Below, piece by piece: positions 35,024 to 45,266 of a stretch of 64,000 nucleotides of DNA (position 1 is the stretch's first letter; each line of letters starts with the position of its first letter). The DNA lies in the NCBI GenBank assembly GCA_012798455.1, contig JAAZNC010000004.1, positions 1 to 64,000 on the forward strand, written 5' to 3'. The DNA comes from Chloroflexota bacterium. GTDB lineage: Bacteria; Chloroflexota; Anaerolineae; Anaerolineales; Anaerolineaceae. The position numbers were made by a program, and so were the translations under genes. The notes below the pieces were generated by a model that was not told the origin of the DNA, ran no database searches, and saw only the letters and a program-made list of their open reading frames with translations.

Positions 35024-35794
35024 ATGCTCCTGATCATAGACCTTGGAAACACCAATCTTGTATTGGGATTGTATGAAGGCAGCAACCTGACCCATCATTG
35101 GCGCCTTTCCAGCGATTACGCGCGCATGCCGGACGAATACGGCATTCAATTTCGCGACCTGTTGGATCACCAAAAAATAAAGATCGACCAGATCGAGGGC
35201 ATCTGCCTTTCTTCGGTGGTGCCGCCCCTGACTGAGCGCGTGCTGGATGCCTGCCAGCGCTACCTGGAGCAAAGCCCACTGCTGGTCACTTCTGACCTGA
35301 ATTTGAACATCCAGATCCAATACGAAGATCCAAGGACGGTCGGAGCTGACCGCCTGGCAGATGCAGTAGAAGTGCAACGCACCTACGGAGGACCAGCCTG
35401 CATCATCGATTTTGGCACCGCCACCACCTTCAATGCCCTATCGATTAAAGGGGAATACTTGGGTGGCTCTATCATGCCCGGGGTACAGGTAGCCGCTGAT
35501 GCACTGGTGCAGCGCACTGCCAAGCTGCCTGCCGTTTCGCTAGAAACACCTCCTTCGGTGATCGGCAGCAACACCAGCGACGCCATCCGTGCCGGGTTGA
35601 TCTACGGTTATGTCAGCCTGGTGGAAGGCATGATCGAACGCTACCGGCAGATCTTGGGAAAGTCCATGAAAGTGATCGGCACCGGTGGTTTGGTGAGCCT
35701 GATCAGCCAGCACACCACTGCCATCAGCATTGTAGAGCCCTGGCTCACGCTGAACGGACTGCAGTATATCTGGGAGATGAACAAGCATGACTGA
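35024..35794 (+). CDS. coaX: Type III pantothenate kinase
   Basis: A 256-residue CoaX-family enzyme phosphorylating pantothenate, the first step of coenzyme A synthesis. It has the ASKHA-fold phosphate-1 motif 'DLGNTNLVLG', 'GADRLADAVE', 'IDFGTATTF' and 'GLIYGYVSLVEG'. The ATG has GAGGG six bases upstream. The stop overlaps the coaBC start by 8 bp, giving a two-step CoA operon. CoaX enzymes differ from CoaA/CoaW in K+ dependence and resistance to feedback by CoA. Confidence 0.95.
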   Translation: MLLIIDLGNTNLVLGLYEGSNLTHHWRLSSDYARMPDEYGIQFRDLLDHQKIKIDQIEGICLSSVVPPLTERVLDACQRYLEQSPLLVTSDLNLNIQIQYEDPRTVGADRLADAVEVQRTYGGPACIIDFGTATTFNALSIKGEYLGGSIMPGVQVAADALVQRTAKLPAVSLETPPSVIGSNTSDAIRAGLIYGYVSLVEGMIERYRQILGKSMKVIGTGGLVSLISQHTTAISIVEPWLTLNGLQYIWEMNKHD

Positions 35795-37007
35795 AAATCC
35801 GCTCAAGCACAAACACATCCTGCTGGCAGTCAGCGGCTCGATCGCGGCTTATAAAGCAGTTGAACTGGCATCCCAGCTCACCAAGACGGGTGCGTTGGTG
35901 GACGTCATCTTGACACAGGCTGCTGAAAAGTTGGTATCAGCGCTCACTTTTCGTTCGGTGACCGGGCGCAAAGCTTTTACAGACAGCGATTTGTGGGAAA
36001 ATGAAGAACACGTGGTGCATATCACGCTGGCGCGGTGGGCTAATATCATGCTGATCGCGCCCGCCAGCGCCAATAGTCTGGCGAAGTTAGCACACGGCAT
36101 CGGCGATAATCTCTTGAGCGTCACGGCACTGGCAGCCGCCTGCCCGCTGGTGGTGGCACCGGCTATGGACGCCGGTATGTTCAGCCACCCCGCCACGCAA
36201 GCTAATCTGAAGATCCTGCAGGAGCACGGTGCCATCATTCTGGGTCCTGCGGAGGGACACCTGGCGTCCGGACTCAAGGGCAAAGGGCGCATGCTAGAAG
36301 CTGCCGAGCTTTATGCTCACTTGCGCTACCTGCTAAGCCGCTCCAACAAACTGGCAGGGAAGAAATTTTTGATCACTGCCGGCGGCACCCAAGAAGCACT
36401 GGACCCGGTGCGATTTCTCGGTAACCATTCTTCCGGGAAACAAGGGTATGCACTGGCACAGGCAGCTCTGGATGCGGGTGCGGAGGTAACGCTCATCAGC
36501 GCCCCCTCTGCCCTCACTCCCCCGGTTGGCACCAGTTTCATCCCGGTGGTCTCTGCTGAAGATATGCGTATCAAAGTGATGGATCATATAGAGCAAGCAG
36601 ATGTGGTTATCATGGCAGCCGCGGTGGCAGATTTCCGTCCGGCTGTGAGCAGGACACAGAAGATCAAGAAGGAATCCAAATTGCAGGAACTCAAACTGGA
36701 AACTACTACTGACATTCTTAAAGCATTGGGAGATTATAAAAAATCTAAAAAACCTGCTGTATTGCTGGTAGGTTTTGCAGCCGAGAGTGAACACTTGCTG
36801 GAAAATGCCAGCAGGAAATTGGAGAGCAAAAACCTCGATCTGATCGTTGCCAATGATATCTCCCGTTCCGATGCCGGTTTTGCCGTGGATACCAACGAGG
36901 CAACCATGCTCTTCAGGGACGGAAAACAACTCAAGATCCCCAAACAAGATAAAGAAGGGGTCTCACAAAAAATAATTGACACTATAATCAATTTATTGCA
37001 GGAATAA
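35787..37007 (+). CDS. coaBC: Bifunctional PPC decarboxylase/phosphopantothenate-cysteine ligase
   Basis: A 406-residue CoaBC. The N-terminal flavoprotein CoaC domain (about 1-185) decarboxylates phosphopantothenoylcysteine: 'LAVSGSIAAYKA', 'IAPASANSLAKLAHGIGDNLL'. The C-terminal CoaB domain (about 190-406) ligates cysteine: 'FLITAGGTQEALDPVRFLGNHSSGKQG', 'VIMAAAVADFRP', 'DLIVANDI'. The PXMNXXMW motif reads 'PAMDAGMF' (Asn to Asp), and the usual decarboxylase Cys is Ser in 'LASGLKGKGRM'. It follows coaX with an 8-bp overlap. Confidence 0.92.
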   Translation: MTENPLKHKHILLAVSGSIAAYKAVELASQLTKTGALVDVILTQAAEKLVSALTFRSVTGRKAFTDSDLWENEEHVVHITLARWANIMLIAPASANSLAKLAHGIGDNLLSVTALAAACPLVVAPAMDAGMFSHPATQANLKILQEHGAIILGPAEGHLASGLKGKGRMLEAAELYAHLRYLLSRSNKLAGKKFLITAGGTQEALDPVRFLGNHSSGKQGYALAQAALDAGAEVTLISAPSALTPPVGTSFIPVVSAEDMRIKVMDHIEQADVVIMAAAVADFRPAVSRTQKIKKESKLQELKLETTTDILKALGDYKKSKKPAVLLVGFAAESEHLLENASRKLESKNLDLIVANDISRSDAGFAVDTNEATMLFRDGKQLKIPKQDKEGVSQKIIDTIINLLQE

Positions 37008-37034
37008 TTACAAACAATTTTTAAGGAAAATACT

Positions 37035-37757
37035 ATGCGTGTACTGGTAATCTCCGATATCCATTCGAACCTGACTGCCCTTGAGAAAGTACTCTCCGTT
37101 GCCGGCAGTTATGATGCAGTGTGGTGCCTGGGAGATCTCGTTGGATACGGTCCGGACCCCAATGAATGCATCGAAGTGGTGCGCGGATTGCCCAACCTGG
37201 TGTGCGTGCGCGGCAACCACGATGCCGCCATTCTGGGAGATGTGGACCAGCATACCTTCAACCACGAAGCCAGCCTGGCAATCACCTGGACAAAGCGCGA
37301 GATCACCGCCGACAGTCAGGATTTTTTATTACGCCTGCCCGAGACGATCATTCAAAAAGAGGTCACATTGGTACACGGCAGCCCGCGCAATCCGGTGTGG
37401 GATTACGTGATGGATTATCTGACTGCCCTGCGCATGTTCCAATTTTTTGACACACAAATCTGCATGCTGGGGCATACCCATGTGCCAGCATACTGGGTAG
37501 AAAAAGAAAGTGACAGCAAAAACAACCTAGTGCTCGATTTTCAGAAGCGCACCATTCAGGGGCGCGTTATTCTCAACCCTGGTTCGATCGGTCAGCCGCG
37601 CGATCATGACCCGCGCGCTTCTTTTGCACTATTTGACACAGAAAATCTTACCTGGGAACTGCGTCGGGTGGAATATGATATTGCCAGCGTGCAAGAACGC
37701 ATCAAAAAGGCAGGGCTGCCATGGCGGCATGCCATGCGCCTGCATGAAGGCTGGTAA
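37035..37757 (+). CDS. Calcineurin-like metallophosphoesterase
   Basis: A 240-residue phosphoesterase with all five core motifs: 'DIHSN' near 8, 'GDLVGYG' near 36, 'GNHD' near 65, 'HGSP' near 116 and 'GHTH' near 152. It resembles the YfcE/MJ0936 group, cytosolic phosphodiesterases of uncertain substrate. SD AAGGAA precedes ATG 37035. It follows coaBC by 27 bp, so co-transcription is possible, without any clear functional link. Confidence 0.88.
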   Translation: MRVLVISDIHSNLTALEKVLSVAGSYDAVWCLGDLVGYGPDPNECIEVVRGLPNLVCVRGNHDAAILGDVDQHTFNHEASLAITWTKREITADSQDFLLRLPETIIQKEVTLVHGSPRNPVWDYVMDYLTALRMFQFFDTQICMLGHTHVPAYWVEKESDSKNNLVLDFQKRTIQGRVILNPGSIGQPRDHDPRASFALFDTENLTWELRRVEYDIASVQERIKKAGLPWRHAMRLHEGW

Positions 37758-37820
37758 CCGGGAACTTTTTCACTGCTCATTTCGTTATTCATACAGAAAA
37801 TGAACCTTGAAGGAGGAATC

Positions 37821-38729
37821 ATGAAAAGAAAGAATTTACTGATCACCCTTTTACTGTTTTCGTTGGCGGCTGCGTCGTGCAGCTCAAAAGCCGCCAGCCC
37901 CGCCATGGCCGTCAGCAGCCGGGGCGTTGCCGATGAAATGATGGCTGCCGAAGCACCCGCAATGGAGGAGAAAGCAAGTGGTGCAAACGACTCGGTCACT
38001 TCAACCGATACCAGTCGCATTGTCATCAAGAATGCTGATATCAGCCTAGTGGTGGAAGACCCCTTATCAGCAGTGGATGCCATCAACCAGATGGCAGTGG
38101 ACAAGGGAGGCTTTGTGGTCAATTCCTATACTTACAAAGTGACCTCATCTTACGAAACACAACTACCCGCTGCCAATATCACCATCCGTGTGCCGGCAGA
38201 ACTGTTGGATGAAACACTGGCACAATTGAAAGCCATGGTAGGAGATCCCGAACTGGATATCCTGAGCGAATCAGTTTCAGGGCAAGATGTGACCGGTGAA
38301 GTTACCGATCTGGAATCACGTTTGCGCAATCTGCAGCAAGCCGAAACCCAATTACTTGAGATCATGGATAATGCCACCACCACCGAAGATGTCATGTCGG
38401 TCTTCCAGCAACTCACCAGCATCCGCGGCGACATTGAAGTGCTGCAGGGTCAGATCAAATACTATCGTGAATCAGCCCAACTCTCCGCCATCAGCATCAA
38501 CCTGCAATCCAAAGAAGCAGTAGCACCCATCACCGTAGCAGGATGGCGACCTTCGCTGGTGCTCCAGCGCGCCATTCAGGCACTGGTAGACGGGCTAAAG
38601 TTCCTGGTCAATGCCCTGATCTGGCTGGTTATCTTCGTGGCGCCCATCGTGCTCATCATCGGGCTGCCCATCTATCTGATCATCAGAGCTTCCAAGAAAC
38701 GCAGCATGAAGAAGAAAGCTGAAAAATAA
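37821..38729 (+). CDS. DUF4349-containing lipoprotein
   Basis: A 302-residue protein with a lipoprotein signal: positively charged start, hydrophobic stretch and lipobox 'LAAASC' (Cys near residue 20). The mature part holds the DUF4349 domain, with a coiled-coil-prone centre ('DVTGEVTDLESRLRNLQQAETQLLEIMDNA'). The C-terminus has a membrane helix ('LVIFVAPIVLIIGLPIYLII') followed by a basic tail, so the protein is membrane-bound at both ends. The ATG at 37821 has AAGGAGG at good spacing; the earlier in-frame ATG does not. No function is known for DUF4349. Confidence 0.85.
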   Translation: MKRKNLLITLLLFSLAAASCSSKAASPAMAVSSRGVADEMMAAEAPAMEEKASGANDSVTSTDTSRIVIKNADISLVVEDPLSAVDAINQMAVDKGGFVVNSYTYKVTSSYETQLPAANITIRVPAELLDETLAQLKAMVGDPELDILSESVSGQDVTGEVTDLESRLRNLQQAETQLLEIMDNATTTEDVMSVFQQLTSIRGDIEVLQGQIKYYRESAQLSAISINLQSKEAVAPITVAGWRPSLVLQRAIQALVDGLKFLVNALIWLVIFVAPIVLIIGLPIYLIIRASKKRSMKKKAEK

Positions 38730-38739
38730 TCGCAAAAAT

Positions 38740-38769
38740 AAAAAAGAGTGAGTTTCCTCACTCTTTTTT
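38740..38769. terminator. Bidirectional terminator between convergent genes
   Basis: AAAAAAGAGTGAG and CTCACTCTTTTTT pair over 13 bp around TTTC, with T-runs on the plus strand (TTTTTTATTTTTTA) and A-rich sequence that reads as T-rich on the minus. It overlaps the GH36 stop codon. It probably serves both convergent genes. Confidence 0.85.
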
Positions 38770-41115
38770 ATTTTTTATAAGCACATTGACCACGGTATCC
38801 AGATCAATTTGCAGGGCATAGATGCCCTCTTGGATCTTTTCGAAATTCACAATATCCCGTGATACTTCCAGATCGACCGATCTATCAGGGATCGCCAGGT
38901 AAATATTACTGCTGGTGCGACGCCCGGCATCCAGCGTGAAACGCGTTTCGGAGCGGCGCGCGTTCCATTTCTTGACCTCCCAGCCCTGGGAGAAATGCAC
39001 ATCCGACCCAAGGTACTGCACCTCACCTTCCTTAACAGGTCTCACCGCCAACAGTTTGCAACCGTGGGGGGCTATCTCAAACTCACCCAGACTGGTCAAA
39101 TGAGTGGAGCGAGTGATGTGCTGCTGCCAAAAACTGCTGATCCAGTATTCCCCTGCCGCAATTCCAAAGGAACGGCAGGTCAGGTCTTGCTTGACGGGGT
39201 GATCTTTCCAGTTCAAAATTGCCAGTAAATGCCAAGCACCGCAGACGCCCTGCAAATCCACCCGCAGCAGGTAAGGAATCTGATGCTCCAGCCAATCCAA
39301 TACCACCAAACGGGAAGAAATGGGTGGTAGCAAACGTGCAGCCATTTCGAAACGTTCTCTGGACAAGGCAGTCAGGTCATCCGAAAAGATCAACGAGCCA
39401 CCGCTCATGGCGATGACGGTCGCCAGGCTCTCAACCTCATCCAAACTCAATTCGGATTGGTCGCGCACCAGCAGACAATCCGGATCGTTGACCCACCAGC
39501 GCTCATGCAAAGCGGCTCTGGTGAGAATATTGCGCATGGAGGTACTGGCGCTGGGCATGCTGGGTTCTTTCTTAAATAGGAAACCAACATTAAAAATTTT
39601 GGGGTTCCAGCTGCCGCTCATATCCGGTCCGATGCGCATGGTGTCTACTAATCCAATGCCCGAGCCCAGCGGCAGCCCGCAGCCCACCAGGGTGGTCTGC
39701 CTGCCAGCGGTGTCACGGATGAGTTGCAGTCCCTCCCGCAGTACCTGGGCACGCGTTTTGGTGCTATCGAGGTATCGTCCCTGCAGCGCCGCCGCATACA
39801 GAAAATCCAATTTCAGGTAAGGGAACTTCCATTCATTCACAGCAGTGTGAATGAGCTGCTGCACATATTGGCTAGCTTGAGGTTGGGTGAGATCGAGGGC
39901 GGTACCCAGAGAGTTCCACACAAAGCCAGCGTTGACAGGGCTGCCATTGCGTTTGCGCAGTATCCAATCGGGATGTTCCTTGAAGAGATCCGAACCACGA
40001 TGAACGATGAAAGGCGCCAACCATACGCCCGGCGTAAAACCGGCGTCTTTGATTTGCCGACAGATGGGTTGCATTCCTCCGGCAAAACCGGGTCGGAATG
40101 CCAGCCAATCCCCAACCTGTTTCTGATAGCCGTCATCGATCTGCACCAGTTCGACGGGGAATTCATCGTGATATTCTTTCAGCATGATCAAGTTATCACG
40201 AATGATAGCCTCATTGATCTTCTGGTAGTACTGGTACCATGAACACCAACCCGCCGGTGTCTGGGCAACATAATGCACCTTATTTTCTTTTGCCACCAGA
40301 TCAAGATACGGAGCAATACTCTCGCTATGTTGTCCCTCGACCGGCATGGCAACCGCCCAATCGGTTTGGAGAGCACTGTCTGGCTGCAAGCTGACATTAT
40401 CTGTATTTGCCCACAACAAGAGGGAAGGACTGCGCCAATCAGGCAATGCCACATGCCCAAACTGCTCCTTCTGGGAAAGAAAACCCAGCAAACAGCCTTT
40501 TTGTTGTTGCGCATCATACAGCACACCAAACATATCCGCCACCGCCCCATGCCGGAAGGTATTCTTCAATCCGGCATCCACCACCATGGGATTCTGTAGC
40601 AGTCCCAGGCGAGAACGCATGGCAGGCTCTTGACGACTGCTGCTGCCCGCGAATGACCAGGACTGCCAACCATTGACAAAGAACCTGACCTTTTCAACAG
40701 GGCAGGTCATCTCAATATTAGAATTGTGCGATTGAGAACAGGGCTGCAGCAGAACGATCTGTTCGACCTGAACGGGACAGAAGCGCTGGTTGCTGACGAC
40801 CACCTTCCACAACAACGCCGGCTGCTCCTTCTCCATTGCGAAAATCACCTCGGCTGCCAGACCTTCAATTCCAGTATCGATCTGACAGTGCAGCTCCTGG
40901 CGCGTGCGAGAAAATAAAAGGTTTCCACCCTGGTGTTGGAGGGTATGTTCGTCCAGTTTCAGTGGGATCCGGAAACGCTCCCCCGCGATCCAGACCGCCA
41001 GCATTAATTGGGCTTCCCGGATATGAGGGAACCGATCTGTGCAGGGATGAATCGAAAAACAACCTGTCTCACCATTGATGGAAAGGGTTAATTGAGAATT
41101 TGTCAGGTGATCCAT
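38758..41115 (-). CDS. GH36-family alpha-galactosidase-like glycoside hydrolase
   Basis: A 785-residue protein with the GH36 beta-sandwich N-terminal domain and a TIM-barrel carrying 'GWCSWYQYY' near 290. The nucleophile Asp is in 'LKLDFLYA' (about 437) and the acid/base Asp in 'DTMRIGPD' (about 498). Family members hydrolyse alpha-galactosides or related linkages in melibiose, raffinose or glycan side chains. There is no signal peptide, so it should be cytosolic. It starts 12 bp downstream of a GT-C-like membrane protein, implying co-transcription, though the link between the two is not obvious. The specificity cannot be set from sequence. Confidence 0.85.
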   Translation of the reverse strand: MDHLTNSQLTLSINGETGCFSIHPCTDRFPHIREAQLMLAVWIAGERFRIPLKLDEHTLQHQGGNLLFSRTRQELHCQIDTGIEGLAAEVIFAMEKEQPALLWKVVVSNQRFCPVQVEQIVLLQPCSQSHNSNIEMTCPVEKVRFFVNGWQSWSFAGSSSRQEPAMRSRLGLLQNPMVVDAGLKNTFRHGAVADMFGVLYDAQQQKGCLLGFLSQKEQFGHVALPDWRSPSLLLWANTDNVSLQPDSALQTDWAVAMPVEGQHSESIAPYLDLVAKENKVHYVAQTPAGWCSWYQYYQKINEAIIRDNLIMLKEYHDEFPVELVQIDDGYQKQVGDWLAFRPGFAGGMQPICRQIKDAGFTPGVWLAPFIVHRGSDLFKEHPDWILRKRNGSPVNAGFVWNSLGTALDLTQPQASQYVQQLIHTAVNEWKFPYLKLDFLYAAALQGRYLDSTKTRAQVLREGLQLIRDTAGRQTTLVGCGLPLGSGIGLVDTMRIGPDMSGSWNPKIFNVGFLFKKEPSMPSASTSMRNILTRAALHERWWVNDPDCLLVRDQSELSLDEVESLATVIAMSGGSLIFSDDLTALSRERFEMAARLLPPISSRLVVLDWLEHQIPYLLRVDLQGVCGAWHLLAILNWKDHPVKQDLTCRSFGIAAGEYWISSFWQQHITRSTHLTSLGEFEIAPHGCKLLAVRPVKEGEVQYLGSDVHFSQGWEVKKWNARRSETRFTLDAGRRTSSNIYLAIPDRSVDLEVSRDIVNFEKIQEGIYALQIDLDTVVNVLIKNKKE

Positions 41116-41127
41116 CTTGCCCCCTTT

Positions 41128-43233
41128 TTATGAATTTGAATCGAGCGATACCTGTTCTACCCCGCGGAGGTAGCGATAAAGATTGAAATCGCCATGTTTT
41201 TCAAGCAACACCAGCCGCCTGCCAAAGATCCAACCATATGGGTCGCTTTCCAGGATCATCGCCTGGGGAGCATATACATAATCAAGGTTAATATCATCCA
41301 GATAATGAAAAGCCTGGGCGATCTTCAACTGCTCAAAATACTCACTACCGTTGATCAAGCCATCAAGATTGACAATGGTGCGATCTTGAATGAAATAAGC
41401 GATCACTCCACCACCGGTCATACCAATCACATTGCCCGGATGAGTATGCTCCTCCAGATATTTCGGTTCAGAGAGATAGGGATGCCTTTCAGGATCCAGA
41501 TCCATGTAGGAGTATTGCTTGATGATGGGGATTGCCAGATTGAGAACCAGGATGAAAGAAAAGACTCCTACCAATACCTGTGAAGCAGTACTGCCATATA
41601 AATAACGTTTATAACGGCGCAACACACTCTCCAACAAAATGCCAAAAGCAAGCAAGGTGCAGAGAATCTCCGGAATCCAATACCAGTATTTGGCATGCAG
41701 GTAACCGGTGGTCTTGTAATTAAAGAGATGGAAAACACATCCTACGAACAAGGGAAAGAAAGCCGTCTCCCGCATCGCTTTCTGGATAAAGCCTTTCTTG
41801 CGGTAGATGATCCATGCCAACAGCAAGACGACCAGCACCCAGATCAGTGCGCCAAAATCGCGTTTGAAATTGAGATAAGATATACTCTCTTCGGGGATTC
41901 CAGTCGACTGCGCCACCACTTCGATGATGAAACTCACCGGAGCAGTTATCAACCACCACGGACCGTCTTTCACGGAAGGATCGAACCAACTGCCCACCAC
42001 TTCACTCAGGGTTTTCAATGGTTGCCCATACACGGTCAGTGGCAGTGTACCCCACCAACGTTTGATAGTACCACTGATAGGTAGGTAGGACCCGGCATAA
42101 GAATTATTAAAGAGCATGTACGCCACCAACAAGATCAGGATGGGTGCAAAATAACACAGGGCGGAACCGATCCATTTTTTCCAATTTGTCTTGATAGAAA
42201 TATCTTCCTGGAATGCACGTTTTCTGGCTTTCATGTACAAAATATAGACCAGGCGCCAGCCTACCAGCAGGACACCCGATAGGATCATATCAATAACGAT
42301 CACCGCTCGTGGAAAACCCAAGAAAACATGCAGAATATCATGCAGGGTAAAGATGATCCCCAAAGTCAGGATTGATGAGCCACCAATCGCCAACGCACTG
42401 GCGAACAATTGTTTTTGCATAGAGTGTGAGGAATCCACCACATATCCCTTGAGCCCATACTGCAACACCACTTTTGAAACCAGCGAAAGCACGATGAAGA
42501 TATAAAAGAATGGCAGGAAATTGAAGATATTATCCGTATTTTGCACCCGTACATAATATGAAATGATGGCTGAAAGAAAAGCCAGCAAGGCATCCATCAG
42601 CACCTGCCAGCGCAGAGTGGAGCGACGGAAAACCAGCCAGATTCCCATAATGACAACGATGAATATACTATCCAGACGACTGAAGAGCAGGAGTGCGCCC
42701 AGTAAACTCATCACCAACACATTTCGGGGTTTGAGTTCTCTTTCATCGAAGGACGCCAGATAACTCAAGGCTGCTACCAGTGCAAATGCAGTGACGCCTG
42801 ATTCCAACCCTAATTGCGAAGTCAATTCATGGATGGCGGGTGTGAATGTCCAAAAAATCGCCACGAACCAACCGCTCTCTTTGGAAAAACGGCTGGCAAA
42901 GAAACGGTAAAGCAGTATCCCGGTTCCGGCATTGAACAATGCCAGTAGCATAATCGTGATGCGCAGAGGTAAATACAGGTTTACTTTGGCAAGGCTGAAG
43001 ACCGGTACGCAGATCGCCATCCATAAGGGATGAAAACCATTGGTAGCACTAAGACCATCAAAAGTAATGCCTTTGCCTGCGGCAATGTTACGGGCAGTGA
43101 CAAAATAATAGAAAGCATCATCGGTCTTGAACCAGTTCAATAACCTCGCCGGTGGCGAGAAAGCCACATAGGCGTGCAATGCCAAGACGATGACCAGCAG
43201 CAAGATTTCAAATGGGATTCTTTTTTTCTTCAT
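41128..43233 (-). CDS. GT-C-like polytopic membrane protein
   Basis: A 701-residue membrane protein with about 11-12 hydrophobic segments. The first extracytoplasmic loop contains 'KTDDAFYYFVTARNIAAGKGITF' and 'GLSATNGFHPLW', resembling the acidic motif of GT-C lipid-linked sugar glycosyltransferases of the ArnT/PMT type. A C-terminal soluble region of about 130 residues follows the last helix. The sugar and acceptor are unknown. It lies first in a two-gene unit with the GH36 gene. Best described as a putative glycosyltransferase; direct catalytic evidence is lacking. Confidence 0.65.
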   Translation of the reverse strand: MKKKRIPFEILLLVIVLALHAYVAFSPPARLLNWFKTDDAFYYFVTARNIAAGKGITFDGLSATNGFHPLWMAICVPVFSLAKVNLYLPLRITIMLLALFNAGTGILLYRFFASRFSKESGWFVAIFWTFTPAIHELTSQLGLESGVTAFALVAALSYLASFDERELKPRNVLVMSLLGALLLFSRLDSIFIVVIMGIWLVFRRSTLRWQVLMDALLAFLSAIISYYVRVQNTDNIFNFLPFFYIFIVLSLVSKVVLQYGLKGYVVDSSHSMQKQLFASALAIGGSSILTLGIIFTLHDILHVFLGFPRAVIVIDMILSGVLLVGWRLVYILYMKARKRAFQEDISIKTNWKKWIGSALCYFAPILILLVAYMLFNNSYAGSYLPISGTIKRWWGTLPLTVYGQPLKTLSEVVGSWFDPSVKDGPWWLITAPVSFIIEVVAQSTGIPEESISYLNFKRDFGALIWVLVVLLLAWIIYRKKGFIQKAMRETAFFPLFVGCVFHLFNYKTTGYLHAKYWYWIPEILCTLLAFGILLESVLRRYKRYLYGSTASQVLVGVFSFILVLNLAIPIIKQYSYMDLDPERHPYLSEPKYLEEHTHPGNVIGMTGGGVIAYFIQDRTIVNLDGLINGSEYFEQLKIAQAFHYLDDINLDYVYAPQAMILESDPYGWIFGRRLVLLEKHGDFNLYRYLRGVEQVSLDSNS

Positions 43234-43279
43234 ATTTATGTCCGATCATGGATGTGGAATTATTATAGCGCATGCAAAG

Positions 43280-43316
43280 AAAGAGAAGGTTCTTTTTCAT
43301 CATGCACCTTCTCTTT
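43280..43316 (-). terminator. Terminator of fhs
   Basis: AAAGAGAAGGT and ACCTTCTCTTT pair perfectly over 11 bp around a 15-nt loop, followed on the minus strand by CTTTGC. It sits just past the fhs stop codon. Confidence 0.7.
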
Positions 43317-43333
43317 CATATCGGTTTATTAAT

Positions 43334-45247
43334 CTAGGACAAACCAGTGATCTTTCCACTTTGCAGATCAATATCGATATCCATGAATGCCGGTCTGGTG
43401 GGCAATCCCGGCATGGTGCTGATCTCACCTGCCAGCGGATACAAGAAACCCGCACCAGCGGAAAGGCGAATATCCCGGATCGGAAAACGAAAGCCACGCG
43501 GAACACCTTTCAAGGCAGCATCATGGCTCAAGCTCAAATGGGTCTTTGCCATACAGATCGGTAAACCAGCATAACCCAATTTGGTAAATTCCGCGATCTT
43601 TTGTTCGGCTTCGGGAGAATAATCGACCTCCTCTGCTCCATAGACCTCCCTGGCAATGGTCTCTATTTTCTGTTTGATAGGTTGATCCAGTGGATAGAGA
43701 AATTGAAAATCAGCAGGACTCTCGGCAGCCTTGACCACGGCTTGTGCCAGCGCTACCGCACCGGCGCCACCTTCTTCCCAGTGATTGGTGATGACACAAT
43801 CTTCCGCCTTACCCGAAGCGCGCACGGCATTCTGAATCAATGCCAATTCGGCATCCGTATCGGTGATAAAACGATTGATGGCGACCACGGTGGGAATGCC
43901 AAAATGGCTGGCGATGCCAATATGGTGAAAAAGATGTTCTGTTCCTTTCTGCAACAGATCCAGATTCTCTTCGGTATAAGCTCTATCAAGAGGTTGCCCG
44001 GCTGTGACCTTGGCTCCGCCGCCATGCATCTTCAGGGCACGGACAGTTGCCACCAACACCACCACATCCGGTTTCAACCCGGAATAGCGGCACTTGATAT
44101 CAAAGAACTTCTCCATTCCAATATCCGAACCGAAACCCGATTCGGTGATCACATAATCTGCCAGTTTCAGCCCGATCTGATCTGCCAGAATAGAACTATT
44201 ACCATGGGCGATATTGGCAAACGGACCGGCATGCACAAAGACCGGAGTACCTTCCAATGTTTGCATCAGATTGGGTTTGATGGCATCTGACATGAGCACG
44301 GTCAACGCTCCGGCAATCCCCAGGTCTTCGGCGGTAATCGGTTCGCCCTTGCGGTTCAACGCCACCACCATTTCACCCAGGCGTTTGCGCATATCTTCCA
44401 GACCGGTAGCGAGCGCCAGCACTGCCATGATCTCGCTGGCTACGGTAATATAAAATCCGGTCCTTCGTTCTGCGCCGCTCTCCTGCGGACCCTGTCCGAT
44501 AGTGATACCGCGCAGGAAGCGGTCATTGGTATCGATCCCGCGCATCCAGAAGACATGATCCGGGTCGATATCCAGCCGCACCAGACGGCTTTTTTCTTCC
44601 GCCGAGAGCGCATCCAGATGCTGTGGATCAATACCCAATTTCTGCAGTCTGCCAAACTGTCCTCTACCCACCTGATATTTTCCGTCCTTCCCCAGCGGAT
44701 ACAACCGCCGGAACAGGGCGTCATCGCTCTGACGATTTTCATGATACAAACGGGTATCGATGGCAGCTGCCAGCAAGTTATTGGCAGCGGTCACAGCATG
44801 GATATCACCGGTCAGGTGCAGGTTCAACTCTTCCATGGGAATGACCTGGCTGTATCCACCTCCAGCGGCGCCACCCTTGATGCCAAAGGTGGGTCCCTGG
44901 CTGGGTTGGCGGATACAGGTGACCACACGTTTTTTCAGATGCGCACCCAGTGCCTGGCTCAACCCAACCGTGGTAGTGGTTTTTCCTTCACCCAATGGGG
45001 TGGGATTGATGGCAGTCACATCGATATACTTGCCATTGGGCAGGTCTTTAAAACGTTCCAGCACTTCCAGTTTGACCTTGGCTTTATACGGGCCATATAG
45101 TTCCAATTCTTCCGGTCGGATACCCAGATCTTCTGCCACATCCCTGACCGGTCGCAAGCTGGCTGCCTGAGCGATCTCGATATCATTCGGAACCGGCTTT
45201 TTCAGCTCCAACTTGGTAGTGCGAAACGGTTTATGTTCTTTCTCCAT
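43334..45247 (-). CDS. fhs: Formate-tetrahydrofolate ligase
   Basis: A 637-residue ATP-dependent formyl-THF synthetase of the folate C1 pathway, producing 10-formyl-THF. The P-loop '[13 protein letters not shown]' lies near 85, with '[20 protein letters not shown]', '[23 protein letters not shown]' and 'ETGFG'-like '[11 protein letters not shown]' present. It is longer than the 555-residue clostridial enzyme, as seen in other deep lineages. The start is ATG 45247, six bases after GAGGG; the ATG in the ORF track abuts that site and is rejected. It could serve acetogenic-style, serine/glycine or purine routes; no other Wood-Ljungdahl genes are present. Confidence 0.95.
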   Translation of the reverse strand: MEKEHKPFRTTKLELKKPVPNDIEIAQAASLRPVRDVAEDLGIRPEELELYGPYKAKVKLEVLERFKDLPNGKYIDVTAINPTPLGEGKTTTTVGLSQALGAHLKKRVVTCIRQPSQGPTFGIKGGAAGGGYSQVIPMEELNLHLTGDIHAVTAANNLLAAAIDTRLYHENRQSDDALFRRLYPLGKDGKYQVGRGQFGRLQKLGIDPQHLDALSAEEKSRLVRLDIDPDHVFWMRGIDTNDRFLRGITIGQGPQESGAERRTGFYITVASEIMAVLALATGLEDMRKRLGEMVVALNRKGEPITAEDLGIAGALTVLMSDAIKPNLMQTLEGTPVFVHAGPFANIAHGNSSILADQIGLKLADYVITESGFGSDIGMEKFFDIKCRYSGLKPDVVVLVATVRALKMHGGGAKVTAGQPLDRAYTEENLDLLQKGTEHLFHHIGIASHFGIPTVVAINRFITDTDAELALIQNAVRASGKAEDCVITNHWEEGGAGAVALAQAVVKAAESPADFQFLYPLDQPIKQKIETIAREVYGAEEVDYSPEAEQKIAEFTKLGYAGLPICMAKTHLSLSHDAALKGVPRGFRFPIRDIRLSAGAGFLYPLAGEISTMPGLPTRPAFMDIDIDLQSGKITGLS

Positions 45248-45266
45248 ACTCATCCCTCATTTCTGC

